DNA of 64,000 nt from Microcystis aeruginosa FD4 (GTDB lineage: Bacteria > Cyanobacteriota > Cyanobacteriia > Cyanobacteriales > Microcystaceae): assembly GCF_009792235.1 (NCBI RefSeq), contig NZ_CP046973.1:4650001-4714000 (forward strand). The letters run 5' to 3'. A program made the position numbers and the translations under genes. Below the pieces are notes generated by a model. That model worked only from the letters and a program-made list of their open reading frames with translations. It ran no database searches and was not told where the DNA came from. Within the stretch, counting starts at the first letter, position 1. Each line of letters starts with the position of its first letter. Shown piece by piece: positions 1 through 7,248 of this stretch.

Positions 1-762
1 AAAGAGGAATTTCCCGAAGCGCACCTAGTGAAACTGGGAACCATGGGTGAGTATGGCACACCGAATATAGATATTGAAGAAGGCTACATCACGATCGAAC
101 ATAACGGTCGTAAGGATACTTTACCCTATCCCAAACAGCCCGGCAGTATGTACCATCTCAGCAAAGTCCACGATAGCCATAATATCCATTTTGCCTGTCG
201 AATGTGGGGTTTAAAAGCCACAGATCTCAATCAAGGGGTGGTTTATGGAGTCCTCACCGAAGAAACGGGAATGGATGAGATGTTAATTAACCGTCTCGAT
301 TACGATGGGGTTTTTGGTACTGCTTTAAACCGTTTTTGTATTCAAGCGGCGATCGGTCATCCCCTAACAGTGTACGGTAAAGGTGGTCAAACGCGAGGAT
401 TTTTAGATATCCGCGATACCGTGCGTTGTTTGGAATTAGCGATCGCTAATCCCGCTCAATCGGGGGAATTTCGCGTTTTTAACCAATTTACCGAACTGTT
501 TAGCGTCGGTGACTTGGCACTGATGGTGAAAAAAGCTGGTTCTGCATTAGGGTTAAATGTGGAGATTAACAATCTTGACAACCCGCGCATCGAGTTAGAG
601 GAACATTATTTTAACGCTAAAAACACGAAATTACTCGACCTAGGCCTACAACCTCACTATCTCTCCGATTCTCTCCTCGATTCCCTCCTAAACTTCGCCA
701 CCAAGTATAAAAATCGGGTAGAGATGAATCATATCCTACCAAAAGTCACTTGGAAACGATAA
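1..762 (+). CDS. sqdB: UDP-sulfoquinovose synthase, 5' end missing
   Basis: The frame is open from base 1, so the gene begins upstream of the window; about 253 codons remain of a protein that is usually about 385 to 400 residues. SqdB converts UDP-glucose and sulfite to UDP-sulfoquinovose, the head-group donor for the thylakoid sulfolipid SQDG. It is an extended short-chain dehydrogenase: the catalytic YxxxK is visible as YHLSK (Tyr codon at 151), preceded by the TMGEYGTP substrate loop, and the later GVVYG and TRGFLDIRDTVRC segments are typical of SQD1/SqdB. The NAD-binding Rossmann glycine motif lies outside the window. A strong hairpin terminator follows 22 bases after the stop codon. The partner sqdX is not seen here. 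Confidence 0.92.
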   Translation, partial: KEEFPEAHLVKLGTMGEYGTPNIDIEEGYITIEHNGRKDTLPYPKQPGSMYHLSKVHDSHNIHFACRMWGLKATDLNQGVVYGVLTEETGMDEMLINRLDYDGVFGTALNRFCIQAAIGHPLTVYGKGGQTRGFLDIRDTVRCLELAIANPAQSGEFRVFNQFTELFSVGDLALMVKKAGSALGLNVEINNLDNPRIELEEHYFNAKNTKLLDLGLQPHYLSDSLLDSLLNFATKYKNRVEMNHILPKVTWKR

Positions 763-783
763 TTTATTCGTCAATGATAAGTT

Positions 784-817
784 AAGGATGGGTTACTTGC
801 CCATCCTTTCTGTTTTT
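784..817 (+). terminator. Rho-independent terminator after sqdB
   Basis: A perfect 9-bp stem, AAGGATGGG with CCCATCCTT, closes a 7-base loop and is followed by TCTGTTTTTC. It ends the sqdB transcript. Confidence 0.85.
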
Positions 818-904
818 CTCCAGAAATCGAGCATTGCAGTTGTCACCCGATTTTGCTCGTGTTAGGACACACTGGGGCAAGATTAATGTGTAGCCTAGAT
901 ATAA

Positions 905-1332
905 CTGGACTTCCCCCATACAGAAATACTAAAAAATCAACAAAACCCTTACTGCATGGGGCTTCTCAGAAAAAGTTGACAAGCCGCTACTGGGTACATT
1001 TTCCCTTGAAAATGGCTGTACCGTTGACTGTATCTGGAGTAGAGCGATGACCTAGAGTTGGCTGTATAGTGATCGCTAACCTTATTGTAACAGATGGTGT
1101 CATTAATCTCTAGAGTCAGCGATTCCCTCTGTAGCCATGTTTTTGATGGTTTTCTGCCCCGAAACAAGCTATAATGGTCGAAAGGTCAAATTTGAAAATT
1201 TTTGCCTCAAACCCTATCTGCGTAAGGACTTCAGGATTTTGTCTCCAGTAGTCCATTAGTATTATATTGCTTTAACTCAGGCTCTGTAAGACTTTTAGCC
1301 ATAGCTAGTATGTTTATACGGGGGAAGTCCAG
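905..1332. mobile_element. 428-bp non-autonomous element with 13-bp inverted repeats
   Basis: The left end CTGGACTTCCCCC (905-917) is the exact reverse complement of the right end GGGGGAAGTCCAG (1320-1332), and similarity continues inward imperfectly for about 14 more bases. The element is flanked by the 6-bp direct repeat ATATAA (899-904 and 1333-1338), which reads as a target-site duplication. Short open frames inside do not resemble a transposase, so this is a MITE or an internally deleted insertion sequence. The rest of 763-1610 holds a terminator, an inverted repeat near 1390-1446 and no recognisable gene. Confidence 0.75.
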
Positions 1333-1389
1333 ATATAACCTTAATTTGGCAAATTCAAGTCTGAATTGGCCTATGTCTAAGATGTGGAC

Positions 1390-1446
1390 GGCTCATTTTT
1401 GGGTCTGATTTGTTTTTGTTAATGATCAGACAGTACCTGATGAGCC
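1390..1446. repeat. Two-tier inverted repeat upstream of the lipoprotein gene
   Basis: GGCTCAT (1390-1396) pairs with ATGAGCC (1440-1446), and inside it GTCTGAT (1403-1409) pairs with ATCAGAC (1425-1431). The structure lies about 165 bases before the likely ATG at 1611. It could be a leader hairpin, a terminator-like structure or an element remnant; no U-tract follows. Confidence 0.35.
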
Positions 1447-1610
1447 TTTCTTTGTCAACTCTTGAGGTTGATGCGTTTCATTTTTGAATTGGCGACTTCT
1501 CAATCCCTCCTTTGGTCTTAAGATTATTTGCCTATGGCTAATCAATCGCTTCTAAAAACCTATTTTGTAACTTGCATTTTTCTAATCACCATCGCAAATC
1601 GTCAAAAAAT

Positions 1611-2441
1611 ATGAGAAAACTAGCTTGGCAAAAACTGGCTCCCTTGTTACTTTGTGGTTTAATTGCTACGGGTTGTGATCAAGACAAAAATTCTTTAACG
1701 GAACCAATCAATTGGCAATCCATATTATCGGAAAGTTTGGCAGATTTAGACATAGAAAATATTTCCATTGATCAGCTTTTAGGAATTTTAAATAGTCTCT
1801 CACTTTTTTCTGACGATATCATAGGAATTGACGAAAACTGTCTGGCCGAGAGCGGAGATATCGGCAGCTCCCTAGTCAGCAACAGAAGCCTTACCTGTCA
1901 ATTACAATTGAGTAATGGCGAATGGGTAAGTATTGTTGTTAACCGAGATTTATTCGGCCTTGACAATATCCCTAATAATAACCTTCAATCAGGTCCCTCA
2001 TTTACTTTTGACCCCCCGGGAGAAACAACCACAAATCCCGACCCAGAAATTAGAAATCCTGTGGGCGAAAATTGGCTTTCAGTAGAAACAATGACGGGTA
2101 ATTGGGGTTCAATCGATAATTGGGGTTCAGCAGGAGTAACGGTTAATTGGGGTTCAGCAGGAGTAATGGGTTCAATCTATAATTGGGGTTCAGCAGGAGT
2201 AATCACGGGTAATTGGGGTTCAATCGATAATTGGGGTAATTGGGGTTCAGCAGGAGTCATCGATTATTCGGGTATTTCCACTTCTCCGATTCCGTTCGAT
2301 CCTTTTAATACCGGGCAGCCGGTTAATGTATCGGAATCAAACTCGATCGCCAGCTTAGGATTTTTCAGTATTTTACTGTTCGGACAAAGAACATTCCAAT
2401 ATTTTCGCCGACAATATCAGGCCAAGAAAATGAAAAAATAG
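1611..2441 (+). CDS. Predicted lipoprotein with NWGSAGV-type repeats and C-terminal anchor-like tail
   Basis: I do not recognise the family. A TTG at 1572 would extend the frame, but the ATG at 1611 gives a clean signal peptide (MRKLAWQKL, a hydrophobic core, then IATGC), so that start is chosen; the Cys would be lipidated. The middle is acidic and lacks known motifs. About residues 160 to 222 consist of imperfect units built from NWGSIDNWGSAGV, encoded by a tandem repeat at 2097-2262. The C-terminus has a short hydrophobic stretch (SLGFFSILLFG) followed by a basic tail (RRQYQAKKMKK), a layout like that of sortase or exosortase sorting signals but without a PEP or LPxTG motif. It is probably exported and surface- or envelope-located. 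No operon partner is evident. Confidence 0.65.
   Translation: MRKLAWQKLAPLLLCGLIATGCDQDKNSLTEPINWQSILSESLADLDIENISIDQLLGILNSLSLFSDDIIGIDENCLAESGDIGSSLVSNRSLTCQLQLSNGEWVSIVVNRDLFGLDNIPNNNLQSGPSFTFDPPGETTTNPDPEIRNPVGENWLSVETMTGNWGSIDNWGSAGVTVNWGSAGVMGSIYNWGSAGVITGNWGSIDNWGNWGSAGVIDYSGISTSPIPFDPFNTGQPVNVSESNSIASLGFFSILLFGQRTFQYFRRQYQAKKMKK
2097..2262 (+). repeat. In-frame tandem repeat encoding NWGS(AGV/IDNWGS) units
   Basis: The unit aattggggttcagcaggagt recurs with variants (cgggtaattggggttcaatc) several times inside the lipoprotein gene. All units keep the reading frame, so copy number can change without breaking the protein. Confidence 0.8.
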
Positions 2442-2575
2442 GCAGCAGTCCCTTAATCCGCACTGATGGGAATTATTGGGGAGCATCTCACTTTTGTAAC
2501 CCCTAAATCAGGTTTTTATGTCAAGCTATTTTGAAAGCCTTGCTAGAAACCAGTTTTATGGATAAATATAATTAC

Positions 2576-2738
2576 GGTTCTTCCGAACTTACACTGTAGA
2601 AAATTCCTCAAGCTCCCCCTCTGCCCAGCAAGTCTCTAAAGTTGATAAATATCAATTTAACAAAAACTCAAAGCCTTAGTATATAAGCTTTACAAGCATA
2701 AGTTATTGATAGTTTTACATGACAGGTTCGATAGAGCC
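2576..2738. mobile_element. 163-bp MITE, copy 1, with 8-bp target duplication
   Basis: This element is the reverse complement of the one at 32883-33045, with the same length. Its ends, GGTTCTTCCGAAC and the complement of GGCTCTATCGAAC, are imperfect inverted repeats (10 of 13). It is flanked by ATAATTAC on both sides (2568-2575 and 2739-2746), a perfect 8-bp target-site duplication. Eight-base duplications and GGnTCT ends are known for the ISL3 family, so an ISL3-type transposase probably moves it in trans. Apart from it, the 2442-2774 gap holds nothing recognisable. Confidence 0.88.
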
Positions 2739-2774
2739 ATAATTACTCACTTGCATAAATGAGATGCTCCCGAA

Positions 2775-3275
2775 TTATTGTCGTCCGCGGTTGCGGGAAT
2801 TAGGGCGACGTTCCTGCATTAATTGGGAAAATTCCGTTCTTTGAGCGGGAGTCAACACTTGACGAATTTCCAAAAAACTCTCAAATTGCAGGTTACTCAT
2901 TTCTTGGCGATTCCGAGAGATTTGCTGATGTTTAGAGCGGATATCTCGATCGGAGGCATTATTCGATAATAAACTATTTAATTCTTGTTCGTTGCTTCTC
3001 AGGGTTTCTCGCAACTTTTTGGTTTTTTCCTGATATTTCTGACGAATAGCGGCAACTTTTGACTTTTGCTCATCGGTAAGGTTCAATTGTTCGATTAGTC
3101 CTTCTCTAGAATTATCCACCCGACGGGGACGACTCTCAGGACGCTGGGGAGAGCTAGTTTGAGCAATAAATAGACGATCTTGGGGATAGGATAGCACAGT
3201 GGCACTTGGGACTAGGTTAACGGCCAGAGTTAAAGCCATGGTTGTGCCGAGAATCGAGAGAGTAGAAAGGGACAT
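2775..3275 (-). CDS. Spy/CpxP-like LTXXQ periplasmic protein
   Basis: The product (166 residues from the chosen start) has an N-terminal signal peptide, a proline/arginine-rich linker, then a charged helical domain with LNLTDEQKSKVAAIRQKYQEK and a later VLTPAQRTEF: two LTxxQ-type motifs characteristic of the Spy/CpxP/CnrX-like family of periplasmic chaperones and stress sensors. A TTG at 3290 opens the frame, but the ATG at 3275 is preceded by GGAGGT at good spacing and is the better start. It is the last gene of a leftward operon after an ECF sigma factor and a small membrane protein, 20 bases downstream of the latter, so it may take part in envelope-stress or metal sensing. That role is inferred from family and neighbours. 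Confidence 0.75.
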   Translation of the reverse strand: MSLSTLSILGTTMALTLAVNLVPSATVLSYPQDRLFIAQTSSPQRPESRPRRVDNSREGLIEQLNLTDEQKSKVAAIRQKYQEKTKKLRETLRSNEQELNSLLSNNASDRDIRSKHQQISRNRQEMSNLQFESFLEIRQVLTPAQRTEFSQLMQERRPNSRNRGRQ

Positions 3276-3295
3276 AATTGACCTCCACAAAGAAA

Positions 3296-3670
3296 TTAAG
3301 GATTATAGATAGAATAGGTGAGTTGAGGCTCGTTTAAGCTCATCCAAGGGGAACTATAAACGCTAGGAGCAGCAATCGGTGGAGCGATGCTATGGTTCCA
3401 ACTCTCCACTAAAAAACCTTCTAACTCTTCGTCGGAAATTTGGCTCAGTTGTGGATGAGGATGAGACCAACGATAGGAAGCAAAAATCAGCGCCGATAAG
3501 GCAGTAATACCAGTGATCAACCCCAATAAAGACGGCAATTTTGGAGAAGTTACTGGTTTTTCTAGCCTAATCATTTGCATTAACTGTTCTTCTTCATCTA
3601 TCGGTCGCGGTGGCAGCGATGGACGATAGCGACGCAGAAAATTAACGACTTTGTCATCTTCTGGGGACAT
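3296..3670 (-). CDS. Putative membrane anti-sigma factor
   Basis: This 124-residue protein has a charged N-terminal cytoplasmic part of about 50 residues, one membrane segment (LLGLITGITALSALIFASY) and an outer C-terminal part ending in a proline/serine-rich tail. Its ATG overlaps the stop codon of the upstream ECF sigma gene by one base (TAATG), so translation is probably coupled. Size, topology and linkage match anti-sigma factors of group IV sigma factors, although a conserved zinc-binding HxxxCxxC motif is not visible. The function is inferred mainly from context. Confidence 0.65.
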   Translation of the reverse strand: MSPEDDKVVNFLRRYRPSLPPRPIDEEEQLMQMIRLEKPVTSPKLPSLLGLITGITALSALIFASYRWSHPHPQLSQISDEELEGFLVESWNHSIAPPIAAPSVYSSPWMSLNEPQLTYSIYNP

Positions 3671-4263
3671 TAGAGAACTCCTTGTTTTTGCAAAAATTGA
3701 CCCATGGTTTTACGCGCATAATGAAGGCGTGATTTCACCGTACCGAGGGGAATTTCTAAGATTTGGGCGATTTCCTTTTGGGGTAAGTCTTCTAGATCGT
3801 GAAGGACAAGGACAGCGCGATGTTCTAAACTGAGAATTTCTAACCCTTGTCGGACTACTTCCTCATAATGCAATTGCATCAAATCAGGACTATCTTGGGG
3901 ACGGGATTCGCTATCAAGGGAGTTTTCCTCATCAGTGCTTTTGGCGATCCTCATTTGTCTTTTGGCTAATTGTCGCCGACCATCGATCGCCACATTCCAA
4001 GTGATCCGATAAACCCAAGTGGAAAAGTATTCGGGTGAACGCAATTTCGGCAACCCGTGCCACACTCTTAAAAATACCTCCTGGACAAAATCCTCTAGGA
4101 ATTCCTGTCCACAGAGTTGATAGAGAGTAGAGCGGATTTTTGGTTGATAAAGACGGTAAAGGTGACGAAAAGCACCCCGATCACCCCTTTGACATTTTAA
4201 AATTAACTCTCGATCGCTCACAATTGTTTGCTTATCGGTTATCACCTCGATCATTCCCCTCAC
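3670..4263 (-). CDS. ECF (group IV) RNA polymerase sigma factor
   Basis: The 197-residue product carries the two ECF domains: sigma region 2 (CQRGDRGAFRHLYRLYQPKIRSTLY, then DFVQEVFLRVWHGLPKLR, about residues 24-77) and region 4 (LSLEHRAVLVLHDLEDLPQ then EIAQILEIPLGTVKSRLHYARKTM, about 143-188), with the RITWNVAIDGRR core-binding helix between. The listed start is a GTG at 4263; an ATG at 4254 or a GTG at 4248 are alternatives because no start has an ideally spaced ribosome site. It heads the operon with the anti-sigma candidate and the LTXXQ protein, an arrangement seen for envelope-stress ECF systems. It may correspond to the cyanobacterial SigG/SigH group, but I cannot assign the subtype. 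Confidence 0.9.
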   Translation of the reverse strand: MRGMIEVITDKQTIVSDRELILKCQRGDRGAFRHLYRLYQPKIRSTLYQLCGQEFLEDFVQEVFLRVWHGLPKLRSPEYFSTWVYRITWNVAIDGRRQLAKRQMRIAKSTDEENSLDSESRPQDSPDLMQLHYEEVVRQGLEILSLEHRAVLVLHDLEDLPQKEIAQILEIPLGTVKSRLHYARKTMGQFLQKQGVL

Positions 4264-4314
4264 CCCTAGCTGCTTGTCCGTTTAGACTAGGGGGTGTCAA
4301 GAATGGTTCATAAC

Positions 4315-4387
4315 CAGTTATCAGTTATCAGTTATCAGTTATCAGTTATCAGTTATCAGTGATCAGTTGTCAGTTATCAGTTATCAG
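4315..4387. repeat. 7-bp tandem repeat (CAGTTAT) tract
   Basis: About ten copies of CAGTTAT, with a few variants (cagtgat, cagttgt), lie just upstream of the ECF operon. They are followed by short C-rich repeats (acaccccacaccc) up to 4480. The same 7-mer forms a longer array at 23508-23630. Confidence 0.85.
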
Positions 4388-4478
4388 CTTTTTTCTCCCC
4401 ACACCCCACACCCCACTTCCATCACCGATGTCGGGGGGGTTGGGGGGGTCACACCCCACACCCCACACCCCACTTCCA

Positions 4479-5648
4479 TCACCGAGGGAGTAATTGTTGA
4501 TAGAAATCCAATTGTTTTTGAGCGAGGGCTTTATTAGTATAATTGGTCATTACTCTCTGATAACCCCTCTGGCCTAATTCTTGAGCGCAGCTGGGATTAT
4601 CTAAGAGAGTTTGTATAGATTTAGCCAGTGCTTCCCCATCTTTTTCGGGAAAAATTAAACCCGTATCAGCAATAACAAAGGGAATTTCTCCTGAATCAGA
4701 ACCAATAACAGGAACCTGACAGGCCATAGCTTCAATTAAGACATGACCGAATTGTTCTTTCCAACCGACGGCCGTTAAGGTTTTGACCTGATAGGTGATT
4801 TCTGAAGGCAAAACTAAAGTGTTCATCAGGTTAATATAATTAACTACTTGATCGTGGGGAACACTTTCCACTATCATCAAGCGATCGCTTATTCCTGCGG
4901 CTGTAGCTTCGCTGACTATTTTATCTTTCAGGATGCCCCGACCTAACAATAATAACTTCCACTTACCTGTTAATTTAGTTACAGCTTTAATCAGCGTTAG
5001 AATGCCTTTCTCTTCCACAAAACGACCGACAAAACCAATCACAAATTCATCGCTTTCAATGCCTAAAGAGCGGGCTAAATCGGGTTGCTTGCTGGGGGAA
5101 AAAAGAACTTCATCCACTCCTAATTGTGGTAAAACGGTGTATTTACCCCTGTAACCCCGTTCTTTTAAAACATCTACCCCGTCCTGATTACCAGCGATTA
5201 AACCATCGGTATTTTTCAGGTTATAAGCTTCTAACCAAGAGATGGGAAATTTAGGAGTATAGGGAAGATTCCACCAAGTAAAAAATACATTTTTAGCCCG
5301 GAGATTTAAGAGACGATTCAGAGTAATAAATTGTGCATAACCGAGAGATTTAGAACCCTGTTCCACCTGAATAATATCGGGTCTAAATTTTTGCAATAAA
5401 GGAATTATATCATTGCCAAAAGTTAATAAAGCTTGGTTATTCTGGCTAAAATTAGAGATAGGAATAACTCGGAAATTGTCGGCTATTTTCGGTTGACTTT
5501 CAATGATTTTATTTTGGACTCCTCCCGGTTGCCAACGTTGGGGAACAACAATAGTAACTTCAATATTGGGATTTAATCTTGTCAGGGCGCGCAGTTTCTC
5601 ACAGTTGAGATCAACGACATAGGTATGACTAGCGACTAAAATTCTCAT
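4479..5648 (-). CDS. Glycosyltransferase family 4 (GT-B) protein
   Basis: This 389-residue protein has the GT-B fold layout. An N-terminal acceptor domain is followed by FVIGFVGRFVEEKGILTLIKAV (about residue 204), KLLLLGRG, and the donor-binding EX7E region EAMACQVPVIGSDSGEIPFVI near residue 308, where the two conserved glutamates bind the nucleotide sugar. It would add a sugar to a lipid-linked or polysaccharide acceptor at the cytoplasmic face of the membrane. Its ATG overlaps the stop codon of the upstream GT2 gene (ATGA), and a Wzy/ligase-like gene lies further upstream on the same strand, so it belongs to an exopolysaccharide or lipopolysaccharide locus. The sugar specificity is not visible. 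Confidence 0.88.
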   Translation of the reverse strand: MRILVASHTYVVDLNCEKLRALTRLNPNIEVTIVVPQRWQPGGVQNKIIESQPKIADNFRVIPISNFSQNNQALLTFGNDIIPLLQKFRPDIIQVEQGSKSLGYAQFITLNRLLNLRAKNVFFTWWNLPYTPKFPISWLEAYNLKNTDGLIAGNQDGVDVLKERGYRGKYTVLPQLGVDEVLFSPSKQPDLARSLGIESDEFVIGFVGRFVEEKGILTLIKAVTKLTGKWKLLLLGRGILKDKIVSEATAAGISDRLMIVESVPHDQVVNYINLMNTLVLPSEITYQVKTLTAVGWKEQFGHVLIEAMACQVPVIGSDSGEIPFVIADTGLIFPEKDGEALAKSIQTLLDNPSCAQELGQRGYQRVMTNYTNKALAQKQLDFYQQLLPR

Positions 5649-6640
5649 AGATTATCTAGTTTTGTATAAATTTGGCCATCATTCCAGAGGGACTTAACTT
5701 GAGTTTTCAGAGCATCCAGAAAACCTAAACTATAAAAAATTCCCCTAGAGAGGATTTTAATCGGGGAACCACCTTTATTACAGGGAGGATTGCCAAGAAC
5801 GTGACAATCAAATAATTTAGCATAGAGTCGCAATTGTTGAGTGGGAGTGAGATTTTTCAGGGCCATCAGAAAGTGATTATGATAAAAGGTCGTCTGATAA
5901 CTCAAAGAACGAGTGCTAATATCATGACAGCCGCCGGTTTCTTCCCCTAAATGAACCAGATAAGCGGTGGGATCGTACCAGACATGATAGGGAGTCTGGC
6001 GTAACCTTAAGCAAAAATCCGATTCCTCGCGCACGGCACTGCCACGAAAGCGTTCATCGAACCAAATGCCGTATTTAGTAAATATATCCTTACGGAAAGA
6101 CATATTACAGCCCCGGGCTGAGATTACCTGCTGGGGTTTAGTGGTGTGGACAAGATCGATGTAATACCAAGCAATGCCCGGATCCATGGCTTGGGGGGGT
6201 AAAAAGTCGATTTCGTAGGGTTTGCTGGTATCTGTCACCATTTTTTGGGAGTCACCCAATTTCATGCGATCGAATACCCGACCGGCCACTACACCTATCT
6301 CAGGGTTCTTGACAAAATTCTCACTATGTGCTTTGAGATAATTATCCGGTAGCCGCACATCATCATCGATAAAAAGAACGATATCGCCCTGGGCGCGACG
6401 GACTCCATAATTTCTCGCACCGGGTAAACTCGCCCAATCCAGCCGATACCAGCTAATTTTGTGCTGATTAGCCAGATTTTCTAGATAGGATTGTAGGGCG
6501 GGGCTGTGGGTAGCGGTCTGGTCGATAACTAATACCTCAAAATCGGGATAATCCTGTTTGAGTAGGTCATCGAGGGTATCTTTAAGAGGCTCTTCGCGTC
6601 GATAGGTGGGTATGATGACAGAAATCGAGGGAAAATTCAT
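5645..6640 (-). CDS. Glycosyltransferase family 2 (GT-A) protein
   Basis: A 331-residue GT-A enzyme. It begins with SVIIPTYRREEPLKDTLDDLLKQDYPDFEVLVIDQT, has the metal-binding DxD-like FIDDDVRLP near residue 91 and an acceptor/catalytic region GSAVREESDFCLRLRQ (the ED-type motif, about 199-214). It lacks long membrane segments and is probably a cytoplasmic or peripheral transferase. It is translationally coupled by a 4-base overlap to the GT4 gene downstream, so the two likely act on the same glycan. A 435-bp miniature transposon sits in its upstream gap. Confidence 0.88.
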   Translation of the reverse strand: MNFPSISVIIPTYRREEPLKDTLDDLLKQDYPDFEVLVIDQTATHSPALQSYLENLANQHKISWYRLDWASLPGARNYGVRRAQGDIVLFIDDDVRLPDNYLKAHSENFVKNPEIGVVAGRVFDRMKLGDSQKMVTDTSKPYEIDFLPPQAMDPGIAWYYIDLVHTTKPQQVISARGCNMSFRKDIFTKYGIWFDERFRGSAVREESDFCLRLRQTPYHVWYDPTAYLVHLGEETGGCHDISTRSLSYQTTFYHNHFLMALKNLTPTQQLRLYAKLFDCHVLGNPPCNKGGSPIKILSRGIFYSLGFLDALKTQVKSLWNDGQIYTKLDNL

Positions 6641-6681
6641 AGCAGTAATCAGTAATCAGTAATCAGTGATCGGTAAACAGT

Positions 6682-7116
6682 GGCTCTCTTGGACATTGGG
6701 TGAAAAATGTTCGTAATGTTACATTATGGGCGCAAGCAGTTCGATCAACTCACTGACCACGTTGCGTCCCTACCGCTGCGCGGTGATTGGTAGGGGCGTA
6801 TAGCGTACGCCCTTTCTTCGCTCAGATCAGCTTAGGGACTTGCGTGGGAATAATATCCCAGCTTTGAAAATCGCTCTGTAGAAGAATCAGACCAGCCAGA
6901 TGGCACAGGATCAAAGCGCAAGTCCCTTATTGGAAGGTGGCTCTCGAAGGCTCTCGCCCTACTTAGGGTGATCAGCAAACCCCCGCAGCGCGGAGGGCGC
7001 AAGCCTTGCGCCCCTACAGTAACGGATTTTGTCCACAATGTAGGGGCGAACTGCGTTCGCCCAAAAGGTACATTATCAAAGCGCAAGTCCCTTATCACCA
7101 TAACTCCAAGAGAGCC
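6682..7116. mobile_element. 435-bp MITE with ISL3-like ends and 8-bp target duplication
   Basis: The outer ends GGCTCTCTTGGA (6682-6693) and TCCAAGAGAGCC (7105-7116) are exact inverted repeats, and the flanks TAAACAGT (6674-6681 and 7117-7124) are a perfect 8-bp duplication. GGCTCT ends and 8-bp duplications fit ISL3 transposition. The interior is a patchwork of smaller inverted repeats such as GTAGGGGCG/CGCCCCTAC and a repeated CAAAGCGCAAGTCCCTTAT. A frame of 89 codons on the minus strand inside it is not credible as a gene. Most of the 6641-7248 gap is this element; the rest is CAGTAAA and CAGTTAT short repeats. Confidence 0.85.
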
Positions 7117-7248
7117 TAAACAGTAAACAGTAAACAGTAAACAGTAAAAAGACAGTAGGAAACTTCTATTTAATACTGCACAGTTAAAAACTCAAATCTG
7201 ATAACTGATAACTGATAACTGAAATCCCTAACACCCAACACCCATATT

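Noticed and set aside
853..1167. Short frames on both strands inside the 428-bp element
   Set aside because: They lie within a non-autonomous element, overlap each other and show no transposase motifs.
6832..7101. 89-codon minus-strand frame
   Set aside because: It is made of repeated palindromic DNA inside the 435-bp MITE (the peptide IRDLRFD occurs twice because the DNA does).
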